Of a DNA stretch of 64,000 nucleotides, positions 46,966 to 59,604 are shown piece after piece (position 1 is the first letter of the stretch; each line of letters begins with the position of its first letter). Origin of the DNA: Cheilinus undulatus. Taxonomy: Eukaryota; Chordata; Actinopteri; Labriformes; Labridae. A program made the translations under genes and the position numbers. The DNA lies in the NCBI RefSeq assembly GCF_018320785.1, contig NC_054877.1:22488329-22552328 (forward strand). The letters are read 5' to 3'. Below the pieces are notes generated by a model that was given only the letters and a program-made list of their open reading frames with translations, searched no databases and had not been told where the DNA came from.

Positions 46966-48000
46966 ATTTTTATTTACTTTCTCACTACCTTTCTTAACCT
47001 GAGGGAGACACAGTGGATACACTGCAGTCTGTTGTTTGGTTGAAAGTATTGTAAATTCCAATGTGATGCCAAGAATAACAGACGAACACAAACTGTGCCA
47101 TTTTTTGTACTGGGCTAAAGAGCTTATCCTACATTTTGTCATAAACGTATTTTTAAATGAAATTGTGATTTACTATGTAGCAGATAAACCTTGTGCGTTT
47201 CCTTTTTTTCTCCATTTTTATTGGTACCAAACAAAATGTTACCAAATGAAGAGCTGTTTGGGAGCCAAAAGACCAGCTCTTACTACTGAGCTGAGAGAAA
47301 TTATCCAGATCTGTAAAAAGAGCCAGAATTCTCCCTACTAGCTTTAAGTATGTTTTAAGTCAAGTAAACTCATTTTTGCTGATGTTACTGCAATCAAATT
47401 CTGATTAAGTCTTACCTTTTTTTCTAAACAGTAAGAAAACCATTCAGTTTCATGCTGCTCAAGTCTTTTAATCTCAGCAAGAACAGTTTCTTGGAAAAGG
47501 TTTGAGCCTAAAGCCCACTGACCGACTCAGTAAATCTCTCAATCTCATCTCTGCAGACATGCATTTAGTCATTCTTTCCTCTGCTGACTCATAATACTGC
47601 CATGCTGGGAGCTGACCCACCATGGGCCTGAGGTCAGATTTTTTTATGACAAACACTCCTTCTATGTGCATAGATATACTAATAAAAGGATGAGATGAAA
47701 TCACTTTGGATATATACTTAAAAGAGGGTTAAGATATTAACAAAGTGGGTTTGGCTTAGATTAGAGGCTGTAGTTATGTATGTAGATGCAGGGAAGGTGT
47801 ATGGGATATACGGAGGCCCTGAAGGGCTGCTGTACTATTTCAAGACAATTTAAAAAACAGTTCACTGGACACCAAAAAACATGTTACTAATCCCAAAAAT
47901 ATTCAATGAAATGTGAAAACATTTTAGAAAACTTGAACACATTTCAGGAATAAAATATTTCACAAAAGGTAAAAATAACACAAACACATAGAAATCTTAC
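46966..48000. other. Non-coding sequence
   Basis: Nothing recognised. Short frames lack family signatures. Confidence 0.5.
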
Positions 48001-48004
48001 AAAA

Positions 48005-48350
48005 CTATGGCTGCAAGCAGCGCTGAATGGGCCCTCGCTCCTTCACATATGTCGATGTCTGGTGCATGTTGGGCTTGTTGCTCTGCCTCAAAATCTACTG
48101 CTTCATGGATCTCAGTCAACCCCTGGAAATGGCTGTTTTCCTTTTTATTTTCCAACAAAAAATTCAACATGGTAGACTTCTTGTTGATGTAAGGATAGAG
48201 GTCCAAAAGGCTTTTTTTCGTGGGTCCTTCCTTGCTAAATATTTTTTTTTACAAAGTTTAAGAATCCTAGATCTTAAGTGGTCTAGGGGCTGGGTTTTTA
48301 AAAATTTTGTGAGGGGTGCCACTGAGCCATTAAGCCATGCCTACCAACAA
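48005..48350 (+). repeat. Dispersed fish repeat (GGCTGCAAGCAGCGCTGAATGG ... GCCATTAAGCCATGCC type)
   Basis: The opening GCAAGCAGCGCTGAATGGGC and closing GGGGTGCCACTGAGCCATTA phrases are those of a common teleost interspersed repeat, recognised from memory. Overlapping open frames (48007-48374) are its by-products. Boundaries are approximate. Confidence 0.45.
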
Positions 48351-48610
48351 AATGAATACAGATTATTTTACTGATCCACTAGGAATTTTTCTACTTAATA
48401 TCATGGCTGTTTTTCTATTTTTACCCTCTAATAAAACTACTTCCTGTATCATGGCGAACAATGGCTCTCACAATGGTGCAAGGCGTAGGTCTTTGGATGT
48501 TCTGGATGCAAATTTAAGCTGGATTTGATCAACCATGTAGGAAGACTGATTAAGAATTAAGAATTTTCACAGAAATTTTTGGTAATGTCTTGGAAATGTT
48601 AAGGGAATTT

Positions 48611-48985
48611 GCAGAGGCATCTGGCTACAGACCTCTATGGTGGGGCATTTTGGGCTCATCTGTTGCAGACCTCTATGAAATATGGCAACCTCAACCGTGG
48701 GGCGGGAAGTGACATAGTGACCCTTGTTGGGTTTTCCTTAGTTTGTGGTGTGTTAAATAAAAATTTATTCCCCCCAGTAATTGTTTTGATTTTTATTCAT
48801 AAAATTCTGCTGTTGTAAAAGATAGCCAGAAAATATACGTCATTCAGTATTTCATTCTGGTTCCAGCAAGAGTAGTGAACGCCACTTCCTGCCCCATGGT
48901 CGAGGTCGCCCCATTGTAGAGGTCTGCAACAGATGAGCCCAAAACGGCCCAGCACAGAGGTCTGCAGCCAGCTCCTCCTGGGAAT
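48611..48985. mobile_element. Fold-back element with ~108-bp inverted arms
   Basis: The left arm 48611-48719 (TGGCTACAGACCTCTATGG, TTTTGGGCTCATCTGTTGCA, GGCGGGAAGTG) is inverted at 48878-48985 (CACTTCCTGCCCC, TGCAACAGATGAGCCCAAAA, AGAGGTCTGCAGCCAG). The loop is about 158 bp and non-coding. ACAGACCTCTATG/GCAGACCTCTATG also repeats directly within each arm. Confidence 0.8.
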
Positions 48986-48989
48986 TTGA

Positions 48990-50640
48990 GGGAATTTTTT
49001 GTGTTTTGGATAACTAATAATTTTAAAGATTTTTTTTGTCAAGACTTCAACAACTTTTGGTGGAAAAAAACACAATCTTTATCAATATGACTTCCTACAA
49101 CTAATATATATTTTTTGTATTGTGCAGTAAACTTGGTCTATTGTCCTAATATGCAAACATGATTTTTGGTGAAAACACTTAATGTTCAATGGCCGGGCTT
49201 AAGTTTTATACTTATCAGAAATTATATAGGTTTCAAAGATAAATCTTTGGTTGATTTGAAATGGAGAATTCAGAATTTAAGCATCATAATTTCTTATCTT
49301 TCCTTTTTTTGCTCTGGCAGTTTTCTATTTATATTTGTGTACTTTTTGAGCACTTTAAAACTTCCAGAATATATTTTACAGGACAAAAAACAAAGTTACT
49401 TAAAATAAAGTTACAAATATCTTAAATAAATCAAGCAGTTACTTCTAGTTGTTTAATTTGTGTTTCTGTTGTTTATAACACTGCCCAGAAGCCATGCCTT
49501 TTACATCCAGAGATGGAGTTGTCAATCGTGTAAATATTTTTTTCTCCTACCCTGTCTGGCCATTCAAAATCCAATTTGAAAATCCCATCAGATAGGCATT
49601 TCCTCCTTCTGCACCAGCAACCAGAGCAGGCGACTGCTACATTCTTATCTTATCAGAAGCAACAATCTTTCATCTCGTCGTGCCCAAACAGGGAGAAACA
49701 GAATCGTAAGTGGTTTTCAGTTCCCACCTTTACTACAAATAGAGAGACAAAAACAAAGTTTCCTCTGTCATGGACTAAGATGTGCTACTGGCTTTGTTTC
49801 AAGCAAAAGAGCACAAAGGAAAATCCTCCTCTCGCTTGTAATACTCCCCTGGCTTTTTCCTTCATTTTCTTCTCTCCTGGCACAGCAACATGCTCGATAA
49901 GAGCAGCGACGCAAACCGTGAGCCCTGTCTGGTGTGAGCAGGAAACACAAGGGAATCAGTGGTGTTGTCAATCAGCAACAGCTCTGCTGCCGTCAGAGAA
50001 CAGAACAATAGCTACGCTCTCCACTGGCATCGGAAAAAAAAAGTCAGCCAGCAAGCTCACAAACAGTGACAGAGGATAAAGTTATAAGGAAAAAATGAAC
50101 GTAATCAAAGTTTATAGCCCACTAGGTATTACCCTGCTCCTAAGATGATTCCATTTAAAGTCCCCTCTGTTACTCCCTAACCTTGCTCTGTAAGATTTCT
50201 GAAAGCTTGTGTTGAAATCAGGTTTTTATTCTAATTTTATAACATACCTGGTATTACTATGATGTTTTTTTTTTTTTTCAATATCTCTCTCACCAAAAGA
50301 GCAGACGCCCACCACCAGTGTAAGCATGAGATTTGTTTGGGGCAGCAAGATAGTGTTACCCCTAAATTCCACCAGAAGCATGATCGGTCCATCTCCGCCT
50401 CGTCAAGGTAATGGAACGGTAAAGTTTCAGTTTTTGGCAACGAGAGTGCTTTCCAACCCATTTGAGCAGTATATTTCAGAACAGAAATACACGCTAGAAC
50501 TTTAGAAATAAAATTGGATTGAACTTCTGTTAAGGATAAGGGTAAGGTATAAGGTAAGGGTTAGGATACCAAAAGTTAAAAGTCCAAAACCTGACCTAAA
50601 AAATGTTTGATACAGGCAACAAAACAGTCTACTTGCAGGA
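48990..50640. other. Non-coding gene-desert sequence
   Basis: A 167-codon frame at 49576-50079 starts at TTG, has no domain and is rejected as a gene. 49570-50060 is less AT-rich and could be a regulatory island. A short degenerate GGGTTAGG-like stretch at 50525-50570 is too small to call. Confidence 0.4.
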
Positions 50641-50666
50641 AAAAAGTTTGTTGTCCATTACAACAT

Positions 50667-51104
50667 TCTAACGCAGCCAGTGTAGCTCACGTAGCTTCAT
50701 TAGCTGCTTAAGCTACGTGGATAACTTAAAAACATAGCTAAAACTAAGCTGACAAACCAGCTTTGTATCTACTTCATCTGCTTACCAAGCTCATGTTTCT
50801 AAAGCTAATTTGGCTAGAGATAACAGACCTATGTAGCAAATGTAGCCAAAGCTAAGCTCACAAGGCAGGTATGTAAGATATGTTGGCAAATTATCTACTT
50901 AGCTACATTATTTGTAGCTATGTTTGGTAAAGCTTACATTGCCTAAGCTAATGTAGCTACTTTGGCTTGTGTTGTAATGTTAATTACCCAGCTAGCATAG
51001 GTATGTTAGCTTTAGCTTAAGCTAACAAAGCTAAAGCAAGCCACTGTTCATGTAACTACTTCTAAAATGGGTCTATTACTGAATTTAATCCCAGATTAGA
51101 CCTC
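50667..51104 (-). repeat. AGCT-rich dispersed repeat, copy A (inverted relative to copy B)
   Basis: Dense TAGCTA, AGCTAA and TTAGCT phrases end at AGCAAGCCACTG and CCCAGATTAGACCTC (51090-51104). The reverse complement matches the start of copy B: GAGGTCTAATCTGGG, then CAGTGGCTTGCTTTAGCTT. No coding sequence. Confidence 0.7.
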
Positions 51105-52957
51105 CAACCTTTCTCTCTGTTTTATATATGAAATGTTTCTCAGTCTGGAATGTTTGCAATGTGATTAATCACAGCACTTCCTTTCAGAGATATACAGCAT
51201 CTTGATGGACGCTCTTTCAGAGCTATATGGTCTGCAGCCAGACCCCTCTCAAAAAAGTCAGTTTTGCTTTGACCAATCCACAGACATTGTTCAATGTATC
51301 AAGTCAGTTATCACAATGAAAACTCAGAAAGATATCCCATTAGAGAAATGTTTTTAAGTGTCTAATACCTGTTTTGTTCTTAAAGTCATAACATTCTTGC
51401 CTTGGCTTTCTTTACACGGCAGGAAATCCAATCCCAATCACCCAATTGCAAAGTAAAAGCATGATACAGTATAAAAACAAACAAAGCCTGCAGACTTGTT
51501 AATTTAACACCGTGGCATACATTATTGCACAGGAAAGGTTTTTTACTGCCAACATAAATACATTCCACCCTCATACTACACACACTGGGGATAGAATATA
51601 ATCAATAATACAGTAACAAGTGTAACTAATAGCCCTGCAATGTAATGATGATAGATCTAATTGCTTCTGTGCAGTGCAGAAATGAATTCAGGTTTCTGAA
51701 GCTAAAAATGGGAAAACAGATGGAAAAAATCCCCTGTAAGACTTTTACATTTATGGAAAACACGGAACTTGGATTGACACACAAGCCATCTGTGCAAGAC
51801 AGGACGCAGTGAGTGCATCCTTCGGCTGACACTTACTGAAGGGGAAGTCAGGCCTCTAGGCTGCCGTATGACATCAGCACAGCAAAAGCGACACCATTTA
51901 TCACCAAGCAGCGAACATGGAGACATTCATAACATCCTGACAGGAAAATCTTGTGGAAAATAATCACTTGGGCTTTGATAACAACTTGGCTCCTTCTTTT
52001 GCTCCTCATTTGGATGGTGTCCTGTGCTCCCATGTTATTCTTTATCTCTGACCTCTATTCATTTATCACATAGTATACCTGCCATAGAGAAGTAGAGATG
52101 TTCCTTTGTAATTTTTTCCTCCCTGATAGTGATTCTATGATACTTAAACTTACTAAATGGCCAATACCAAAGATCTTTCCAATACTACCATGAGTAAGGC
52201 ACTGAATCCCTAACTTCTTTGGGTGCCAGTCTCCATGCAGCTCCCTCACTCTGACATCCCTCCATAAATGTATGTCTATAGGGCCTACCTATATTTTTGG
52301 GCCTTTGTGTGTTGCCTGATTCACAATAACAGAGAGAAAAGCTCAACAGTCTTTGGTAAATAAATAAAAAATTAAAATTATATTTGAAAATATATAATGA
52401 AAAAGTTTAAAATGTGCCATAAAGAAGGGTTTACAGAGAAGTAGCAATCGTGATAATCAAGACTGATACAGATGTTTAAAATAGCGATTACCTCCTTTGG
52501 TGTAAAACTCCCACAGTGCCAACATTTTCAGCGTTCAAAAGGTTTATTTTCTTTTTACACATGAAACAGAACAACACTGTGAGGTCTAGCAGCTTTCAGT
52601 GGCGTTTTAAGTGTTCTTTGTTCATCAGGGATACCCTGATTGATCAGCAACCAATCATGATCAGGAAATATTTATGATACATACATGACTGAAAATATTG
52701 GAAAAAATGTCGGACATCACCCCTAGACACCTGGTTCAACCGCTGCTGCTGAGACTGCTTCTGCTTAGTCCCCTGCTTAAAGTAGCTATTTGAAAATCAT
52801 CAATAAATGTTGGAATCTGGAGAGGGGTCTGAAGTTTGATCAAAAATTAAACTCAGCCTAATTTATTAACAAAGTCTGGCAGTTACATTGATGAAATAAC
52901 CCCATTGCAAACATTACAGACTAAAAAACAATTTATAAATAAAACAGAATAAGGTCA
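51105..52957. other. Non-coding sequence between inverted AGCT-rich copies
   Basis: About 1.85 kb without a recognised gene. It could be the interior of one large inverted-repeat element or unrelated DNA between two insertions. Confidence 0.4.
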
Positions 52958-53390
52958 GAGGTCTAATCTGGGATTAGATTATCTATGGACCTGTTTTAGG
53001 TGTATTTATGCCAACAGTGGCTTGCTTTAGCTTCGTTAGTATTAGACAAAGCTACCGTAGCTATGCTAGCTATGTAGTTAATGTTACTACGTAAGTAAAT
53101 GTAGCTACTTAGCTTTAGCTTTGGCAACATCATGCTAATATATGAGTTAGTTACATAAGTAACGTAGCTACAAGTTAGCTTGATCAAATTTAGCTAAAGC
53201 TAAGATAGCTTTGTTAGCTTTAGCTACAATAGCTATGCAACTATTTCATGTGAATAAAATATGGGCTTTGAGAACTGTTTAAGGTGTATAATATTCAGCT
53301 ACATTTCCAATGTAGCTTACATAGCTAATGTAGCTTTGTTAGTTTTAGACTTAGCTAGCTTGTTAAAGCTTGAAAAACTTTGTTATGCAT
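52958..53390 (+). repeat. AGCT-rich dispersed repeat, copy B
   Basis: It starts GAGGTCTAATCTGGGATTAG, then CAGTGGCTTGCTTTAGCTTC, followed by many AGCTA/TTAGCT phrases. The start is the inverse of copy A's end. The same order recurs in copy C near 62140. Confidence 0.7.
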
Positions 53391-56200
53391 AGGTATAATT
53401 GATACCCATAAATGAACACAGGTAATAAAGGAATCATCATTTAATATAATTCAGTTGTCTTTACTATATGATACTTGTTGCATTGCTTCTTGGGAGGTTA
53501 TTTATACTGCTCTGTTGAATGTAGTTGGAGCATGTTGTTGACTGAATAAGGAAAACTTTTGTGACTTGTTTTTAAAATCATCTCTTCTACTTGTTGTATC
53601 ATGACACTACAAAGCTAACTAGACAGACCAACTACTAAACCAGATGATAGCCAAATATAAAATACAACTGGTTTGGTGATCAGCCAAACTCAGTCATTGG
53701 TGATTGTGATTGGCTGCAAAAAGCCTGATTGGAGCAACCCTATAAGCTTATTTTGTCTGTCATATTTGATCATGAAAACAGACCAGAGTGTCCAGCAGGC
53801 AACTACCTCAGCACATCCCCAATTATACGCTTCAGCGATACGCTAAGAAACTTTCAGTTTGTGTTGATTTTATTGTCCCCTGAGGATTAATAGTACACCT
53901 TGTCACTTGGCTAGTCTTGTTCATGTGTAAGCTATGTTTTTGATGAAAAATCTTTATTCTATTGCCTTTCAGCAGTCATTCATATTACTCACCATGGTTC
54001 TTTGCTGTTAAGAATATAAACCAAGGTCTGCTGTTCACTGTGTCAGACAGTTGCCCTGTGATAGAGATTCCAGGCATAAAAAAACCCATGAAATAATCCG
54101 TTTTGTTTAATTTAGTGTACCTAATAGAGATATCATTATTAGTTTATACTGTTTCATAACCAGCTAAGAGCTCCTCACAGGAGCTTTCAAAGGAAGACAG
54201 TTGTCAACTAAAAGTAAAAAAACCTTAGCACTATCATCTCTCATGGAAATAAAAGTTAGTGTGATACCCATGATGGCAACCTCACAAAAGAAGAAATGGC
54301 AGATGACCAAATCTTTCCAGAACACACTGACTTGGGTCCAAAGGTCAGTCAGCCCTTTCCCGTCTGAGTAAAGCCCAGAGCCTATAAGCATCTCTTTGTA
54401 AACGACCTGCTCTCACTTTTAGTTCTCCCTTCTGTTCCGCGGCGAGAGTGCAGCTTTTGTCATGTGTCAGAGGAGCATGGACGGCAGCCAAGCCTGTCCG
54501 TGGGTCTTCCTATTTTGACACCCCGAAGCACCTGCCCTCACTGAAGCATGGCAGGGAACGTCACAGGGAGAACAATAGAGAAAGGGCCTCTTTCCAGCCA
54601 CTCCTCACCGGCTGATCTATCACCCACTGCCTGTCACTCAAAGCCATTAAAGGTCAGTGTAGCTTGCTAGCCTCAAACTCTCAGGAGGACACACCCTAAT
54701 GGACCCTGCCAGTTTTACACTCACTTTTTCCTCTCCGCCATCTCTCCTTTCCCCCCTTTCAGAGGTCAGACGAGGGGGATATCCCAGAAGGAAATTCCTG
54801 AGCTCTGAAGGAGGTGCCTGAGCTCTCTATCTTTTTCTCCATTACTTTAAGCACAGTGCTGGGTGTTATCTCTCTTATGTAATTTAGTGCTGGGTGCTGA
54901 TAACAGGACCTCAGAAGAAATTACATTCCTGCTGAACAACATTACTCCTACTTTGATTTTTCTTTTCTTGGCAAAAACACATCACCTAGTGACAGACAGA
55001 CAGTTAAGAATTTATCAAGTGTTAAGATGTTTGACAATATTGCATGAAATTGGCTATACATGCATGTTAACAGTGAGCCTTAAAACTTGGACTGGTACTA
55101 CAATTTTAATCTTCTTGGCATGTTTGCTCATTAGTTCACTATTGTAAGGGTATAATGGTAAAAAGAGAGCATTTTCGTTCTGCACTCCTTTGTTTTGCTA
55201 TTGTTTACAGGTGTCGCCATGGGTGTGTTTGTAGACTCAACTTCAAACAGCAAACCGGTGCTTCAACTCAGATAATAATTCATAATAAGACACATTAAAG
55301 GTGATGACGGGTAAATTAATGGTGCCAAATGACAGTTTGGCAATAACCTTTTGCCCACGCAATAACTCACTTGCTCTGGACTTACTAATTAGTGTCCAAA
55401 GGTAGAGATTTATGAAAGGTCTTCCTGACTTTCCTCACTTTTAATCAAAGTGCCTTTCAGAAAAAAGGTGCCTGAAATAACCCCAAATCCATGCAGTGAT
55501 GCCAAAAATGTCATAAAAAGTGTTTCCTGAAAGGTCAAATGGCCCCTGATCATAAATTGAACTCTAAATGGTGGTTTTCTCCCACCTGATTCATCGCTCA
55601 CATCCGCTAGACCACACCGAAGAGACGACTCGAACAGCAACAAGACGTATTGTGCATATGCAGAGGCACGTACACTCAAGCAAGAGTGTGTTCAGCCATA
55701 TCAAGCCTGGCATTCCAACCCCTAGCATGGCTGCAAGAAATGATTTAGGTCTCTTCCTCTTTATAAATGCATACCTTCACTGTAGTAAAATGAGGGGGTT
55801 GCTGGGGAGAAAATATGAGGCACCTGAAGCTGAAAGGAGACAGGTCGTTGTGGCGGTACTTCATGCCGCACCTCGTTCTTCTCTGGCGTTGCGAAGACAG
55901 ATAAATCTCTTTTTTTTTTTTTAATGGCAACTCCATCATCAAGTGCAGGAGATAGAGAGCTTGTTGCTATGGTAATGACAGCTCACCCCTATCAGTGCAG
56001 CACACAGGCCTGAAGTGGAGGGAGTTCTGCTCGACTGCACGCCCTCCATATGCATCAAGAGCAGATATGAAAGGACTGTGTGTGATAATGCATATTGCCT
56101 GTTGATGGCTGGATATGGATGTTAACCTTTTGGGAATTGGATGAAAAATGTTTAAAAAGTTCAACTAATATTTTTGACATATTGATAGGAAAAATGAAGA
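53391..56200. other. Non-coding gene-desert sequence
   Basis: No exon or clear repeat. 54400-54860 is non-repetitive and less AT-rich, a possible regulatory island. Confidence 0.4.
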
Positions 56201-56214
56201 AAGTCCAATATACT

Positions 56215-57235
56215 ACAACTTCAAATGAAGGCTTTCCACAAGACTTTGGAGTGTTTTTGAAGGAGTTTGTGCCCATTAATTTCTATAGAGCATTAATGAG
56301 GTCAGGCACTGATGTTGGAAGAGAAGGCTTGGCTCTCAATCCCTGTTCCAATTCATCCCAAAGGTGCTTGATGGGGTTGAGATCAGGGCTCTGTGTGGGC
56401 CAGTGAAGTTCTTCCACTTCAAACTCATCAAATCATGTCTTTATAGTACTTGCTTTGTGAACAGGGAAGTAGTCATGATGGAATAGAAAAGAGCCTTCCC
56501 CAAACTGTTGCCACAAAGTTGGAAGCATTGCATTGTTCCAAATGTCTTGGTATGCTGAAGCACTAAGATTGCCCTTCAGTGGAGATAAGATAAACCCTGA
56601 AAAACAGCCTCATACCATTATCCCTCTTCCACCAAACTTCACAGCCAGCACAATGCAGTCAAGCAGGTAGCATTTTCCTGGCATCTATCAAACTCAGACT
56701 TGGCCATCTGACTGCCAAACAAAGAAGTGTGACTGGTCACTCCATAGAACATGTTTCTATTGAGCCACAGTCCAGTGCTTTACCCAACTCCATCAGACAC
56801 TTGTCATTGGACTTGATGATGTGAGGCTTGCATGCAGCTGCTCGGCCATGGAAAGCCATACCACAAAGCTCCCACTGCACAGTTTTTGTGTTTACATTAC
56901 TCTCAGTGGAAGTTCAGCTATGGAATCAGTGGTGGAGACATTTATGCACAATGCATCCTAGGAGTAATTGACCCTGTTCTGTGATTTGGATGAGTTGCTG
57001 TTGTTCCCGAACGCTTCCATTTTCTGATAATATCACTTAGAGTTGACTGTGAAATATCCAACAAGGATGAAATTTTACAAACCATCTTATTGCAAAGGTG
57101 GCATCAATCACAATACCATGCTTGAAGTCACTGAGGTCTATGGAACGACCCCCAAATGTTTCCAAATGGAGACTGCATGGCAAGGTGCTTGATTTCATAC
57201 ACCTGTGGCAACAGGTCTAGAAGAAACACTTCAAA
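56215..57235 (-). mobile_element. Tc1/mariner transposase relic, minus strand
   Basis: Read from 57235 down, the sequence follows a fish Tc1 transposase. The N-terminal region includes HLAMQSPF. The catalytic core has WSDQSHFFVWQSDG (first Asp kept, codon at 56736-56738), an FGGRGIMV phrase, FHHDYFPVH (second Asp kept) and SPDLNPIKHLWDELEQGL. In the last of these the catalytic Glu is Lys (codon at 56367-56369). Several in-frame stops, for example after DGQV, and frameshifts make it inactive. Terminal inverted repeats are not recognisable. Confidence 0.87.
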
Positions 57236-57239
57236 GCTA

Positions 57240-58750
57240 GCGTAGACTACACTGATCTGGGATTAAGTTCCAGTTTGTCCATTAGAGGTCTAAGAAGCAG
57301 TAATTAATTGATTGCTGGATAAGCACATAAAATCAATTTTTTATCACTATCTTGGATTACATATTCCATTTGAGGTGGAATAAATAACTAACCTCAGCAG
57401 ATATCACCTTTCCCTGTCAGTACCATTTTTTCCTACTGAGTAGAGCAGAGGACGTGAAGGGAAAAGTCCTCAAATGATCTACTAACAGCCGCGGGCAAGC
57501 TTCAACCACAAGGCTGTCCATCATCATGCTACAGTTCCTGCCTCTGGGTTAATAGTGAACGTGCAGATAATGTCAGTCAGTTTAGCCTCTGCAGTGACAG
57601 CTTTAACCGGCAAGGGTTGCAGCCTCTCAGAAAACAGCATGTCTTTGTCTGGCCTTTGTTTTGAGGGAGTGCAGAGTAAAAACTGGGCTTAAATTAATAA
57701 GTCTTGTTAAATGTTCTTATTGTTTTGTAATTTACATTTTCACTTCACTTTTTGTATATTTCTTCACAATTAGATCGCCTTTAAACTTGCTATAGTCAAG
57801 GAAGCTGCTTAAGAGTAAACTGGATTATAGAATAAGTGAAAGGGATATGAAGCAGTTTGAAAATACAAGTGCCTATGATGCTTAAATTATGTCAAGAATA
57901 TGGTTTATATAAGGTAAAATGATAATAGGTCCCAATAATGCCATTTAGGGTACTATTTATCCATCATGTTGATTTTTTTTAAGTGTTTACAGCCTATATC
58001 ATAAATATTTTTTCCTCTCCCACTCTGTGATATAGAAACCAAACTTCCTATGAAGATCTTTGGAATACAGCAACCAAAAAACTAAAACCAGACAAACACA
58101 CACCAAAAAAACAATAAAAGTAAAAAAAATATAGTTGAGTAAACTAGAGCTGATCTGAAACTTTTATTTTAGCAGGGTCATAAACCATTCAAGCAAAAGA
58201 GATGATAGCAGGTCGCCTGCCTCGTCCATGGCAGCTGTCAGCCTTGGCTCGTGGTTCCCTTCTCTGGGTCAGAGGTCATCCAGCTGTGGCCCCCCTCCCC
58301 CTCCCCCCTCCCTCCTCATTCTCCCCCTGACACAGCAGATGTGGTCGGACCACCATGGCGAGGGCCTGACCACATCTGGCTCTGATTACAGCCAGACAAT
58401 CCAGCTTTATCAGCTCCATCCACTCCGCTGAGCTCGCCCTGCTACACTCGTTCTCCCAAGAGGTGATGTGTGACACATTCTCAACTCACCAATACTGCTT
58501 TATGGGATGATTTATACTGTATTTAAGTCAAGAAATTCTATTTTGGTTTGCACACAGTGCTGGCCTCTGCACTGTTCTTATCTGTATGCAATATAACTTC
58601 TCTTGGTTCGTAATATCCTGAACTTTCCTCTTAAATAAAAGTAATAGACCTTGCTTTTCAAACTAATGACTTAACAAAAAACTACTTAACCTCAATCAAC
58701 ATTTGCCTGTTCTTAAACATGGTGTTTCAACCATAAATTCATAAAACAGT
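57240..58750. other. Non-coding gene-desert sequence
   Basis: 57470-57680 and 58200-58480 are non-repetitive and less AT-rich. The latter has a C-rich tract (CCCCCCTCCCCCTCCCCCCT, from about 58290). No exon is recognised. Confidence 0.4.
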
Positions 58751-58753
58751 ACA

Positions 58754-59604
58754 GCGGCCTGGAAGTGCAATAAAAAATAACAGAGTCTGAAACAATTTTA
58801 CAAAGCTTGAAACAAATTTACATTAACCACAACATTTTTACATTTCATAAAACACTCTGACATTATCAAGACACTTTTACAAATGACAAAACAGATTTAC
58901 AGTTTACGAAACAAATTTATGAAAAAAATCCTATACGCTTTTGAAACAATTTTACAAAAACATTTTGACATTTCAAGAAACAAATTCAACATTTAAAAAA
59001 CATTAAAAATTTACATTTTTCAAAACAAATTTACAAAACATGAAACACATTACATGAGCTGAATTTTTTTTTCAAAAGTTGTAGAGCACTTACACATACA
59101 GACTTTTGGGAGAAATTGTAACAAACCACCGGGTCTTACAGAATGGGAATGTTCTAATTCCAGGAGTGACCCAAGTTTTGTAAAATTGTTTCAGACTTTG
59201 TTATTTGGGATCAGACTTCTTAAAACACATTTACATTAGCCAGACACATTTCTAAATGATGCAACCAATTTACAAGTTACAAAACAAATTTACAAAAAAT
59301 TTAAAGTGTTTAAAAACAAATGTACAAAACATGAAATGCATTTACATGAGCTGAGGCAAATTTACAAGTTTTAGTACACTTTTACAACTTTATAAATTAG
59401 AAATTTACAAACAACAGTATCTTATGGAAAAGGAATGTTTCAGAATTAATTTTTGTGTATCAACATTTGTAAATTTGTTTTGTTATTTTAAAAAAAATGT
59501 TTCGTTTAATGAATTGTAACACATGTATCAATTGATGGTAATTTGTTTCAAGCCTTGTAAAAGTGTTCCAGACTTTGTTATTTTGTATTGCACCTCCAGG
59601 CCAC
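58754..59604. mobile_element. 850-bp inverted-repeat element with an internally duplicated ~290-bp unit
   Basis: The left end GCGGCCTGGAAGTGCAATA and right end (reverse complement) GGTGGCCTGGAGGTGCAATA continue in parallel through AAATAACA, AGTCTG, TTTTACAA and GCTTGAAACAAATT. The interior repeats TTTACAAA/AAACAAATT phrases. ACATGAGCTGA occurs at 59052 and 59344 and GGAATGTT at 59146 and 59432, showing a tandem unit of about 290 bp. An extra copy of the right-terminal phrase (TTTCAGACTTTGTTATT) lies at about 59190. No coding sequence. Confidence 0.8.

Noticed and set aside
48007-48374. Overlapping plus-strand frames starting with MAASSAEWALAP
   Set aside because: They lie inside a dispersed fish repeat and have no domain.
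49576-50079. 167-codon frame in the gene desert
   Set aside because: It begins at TTG, has no domain and no splice or promoter context.
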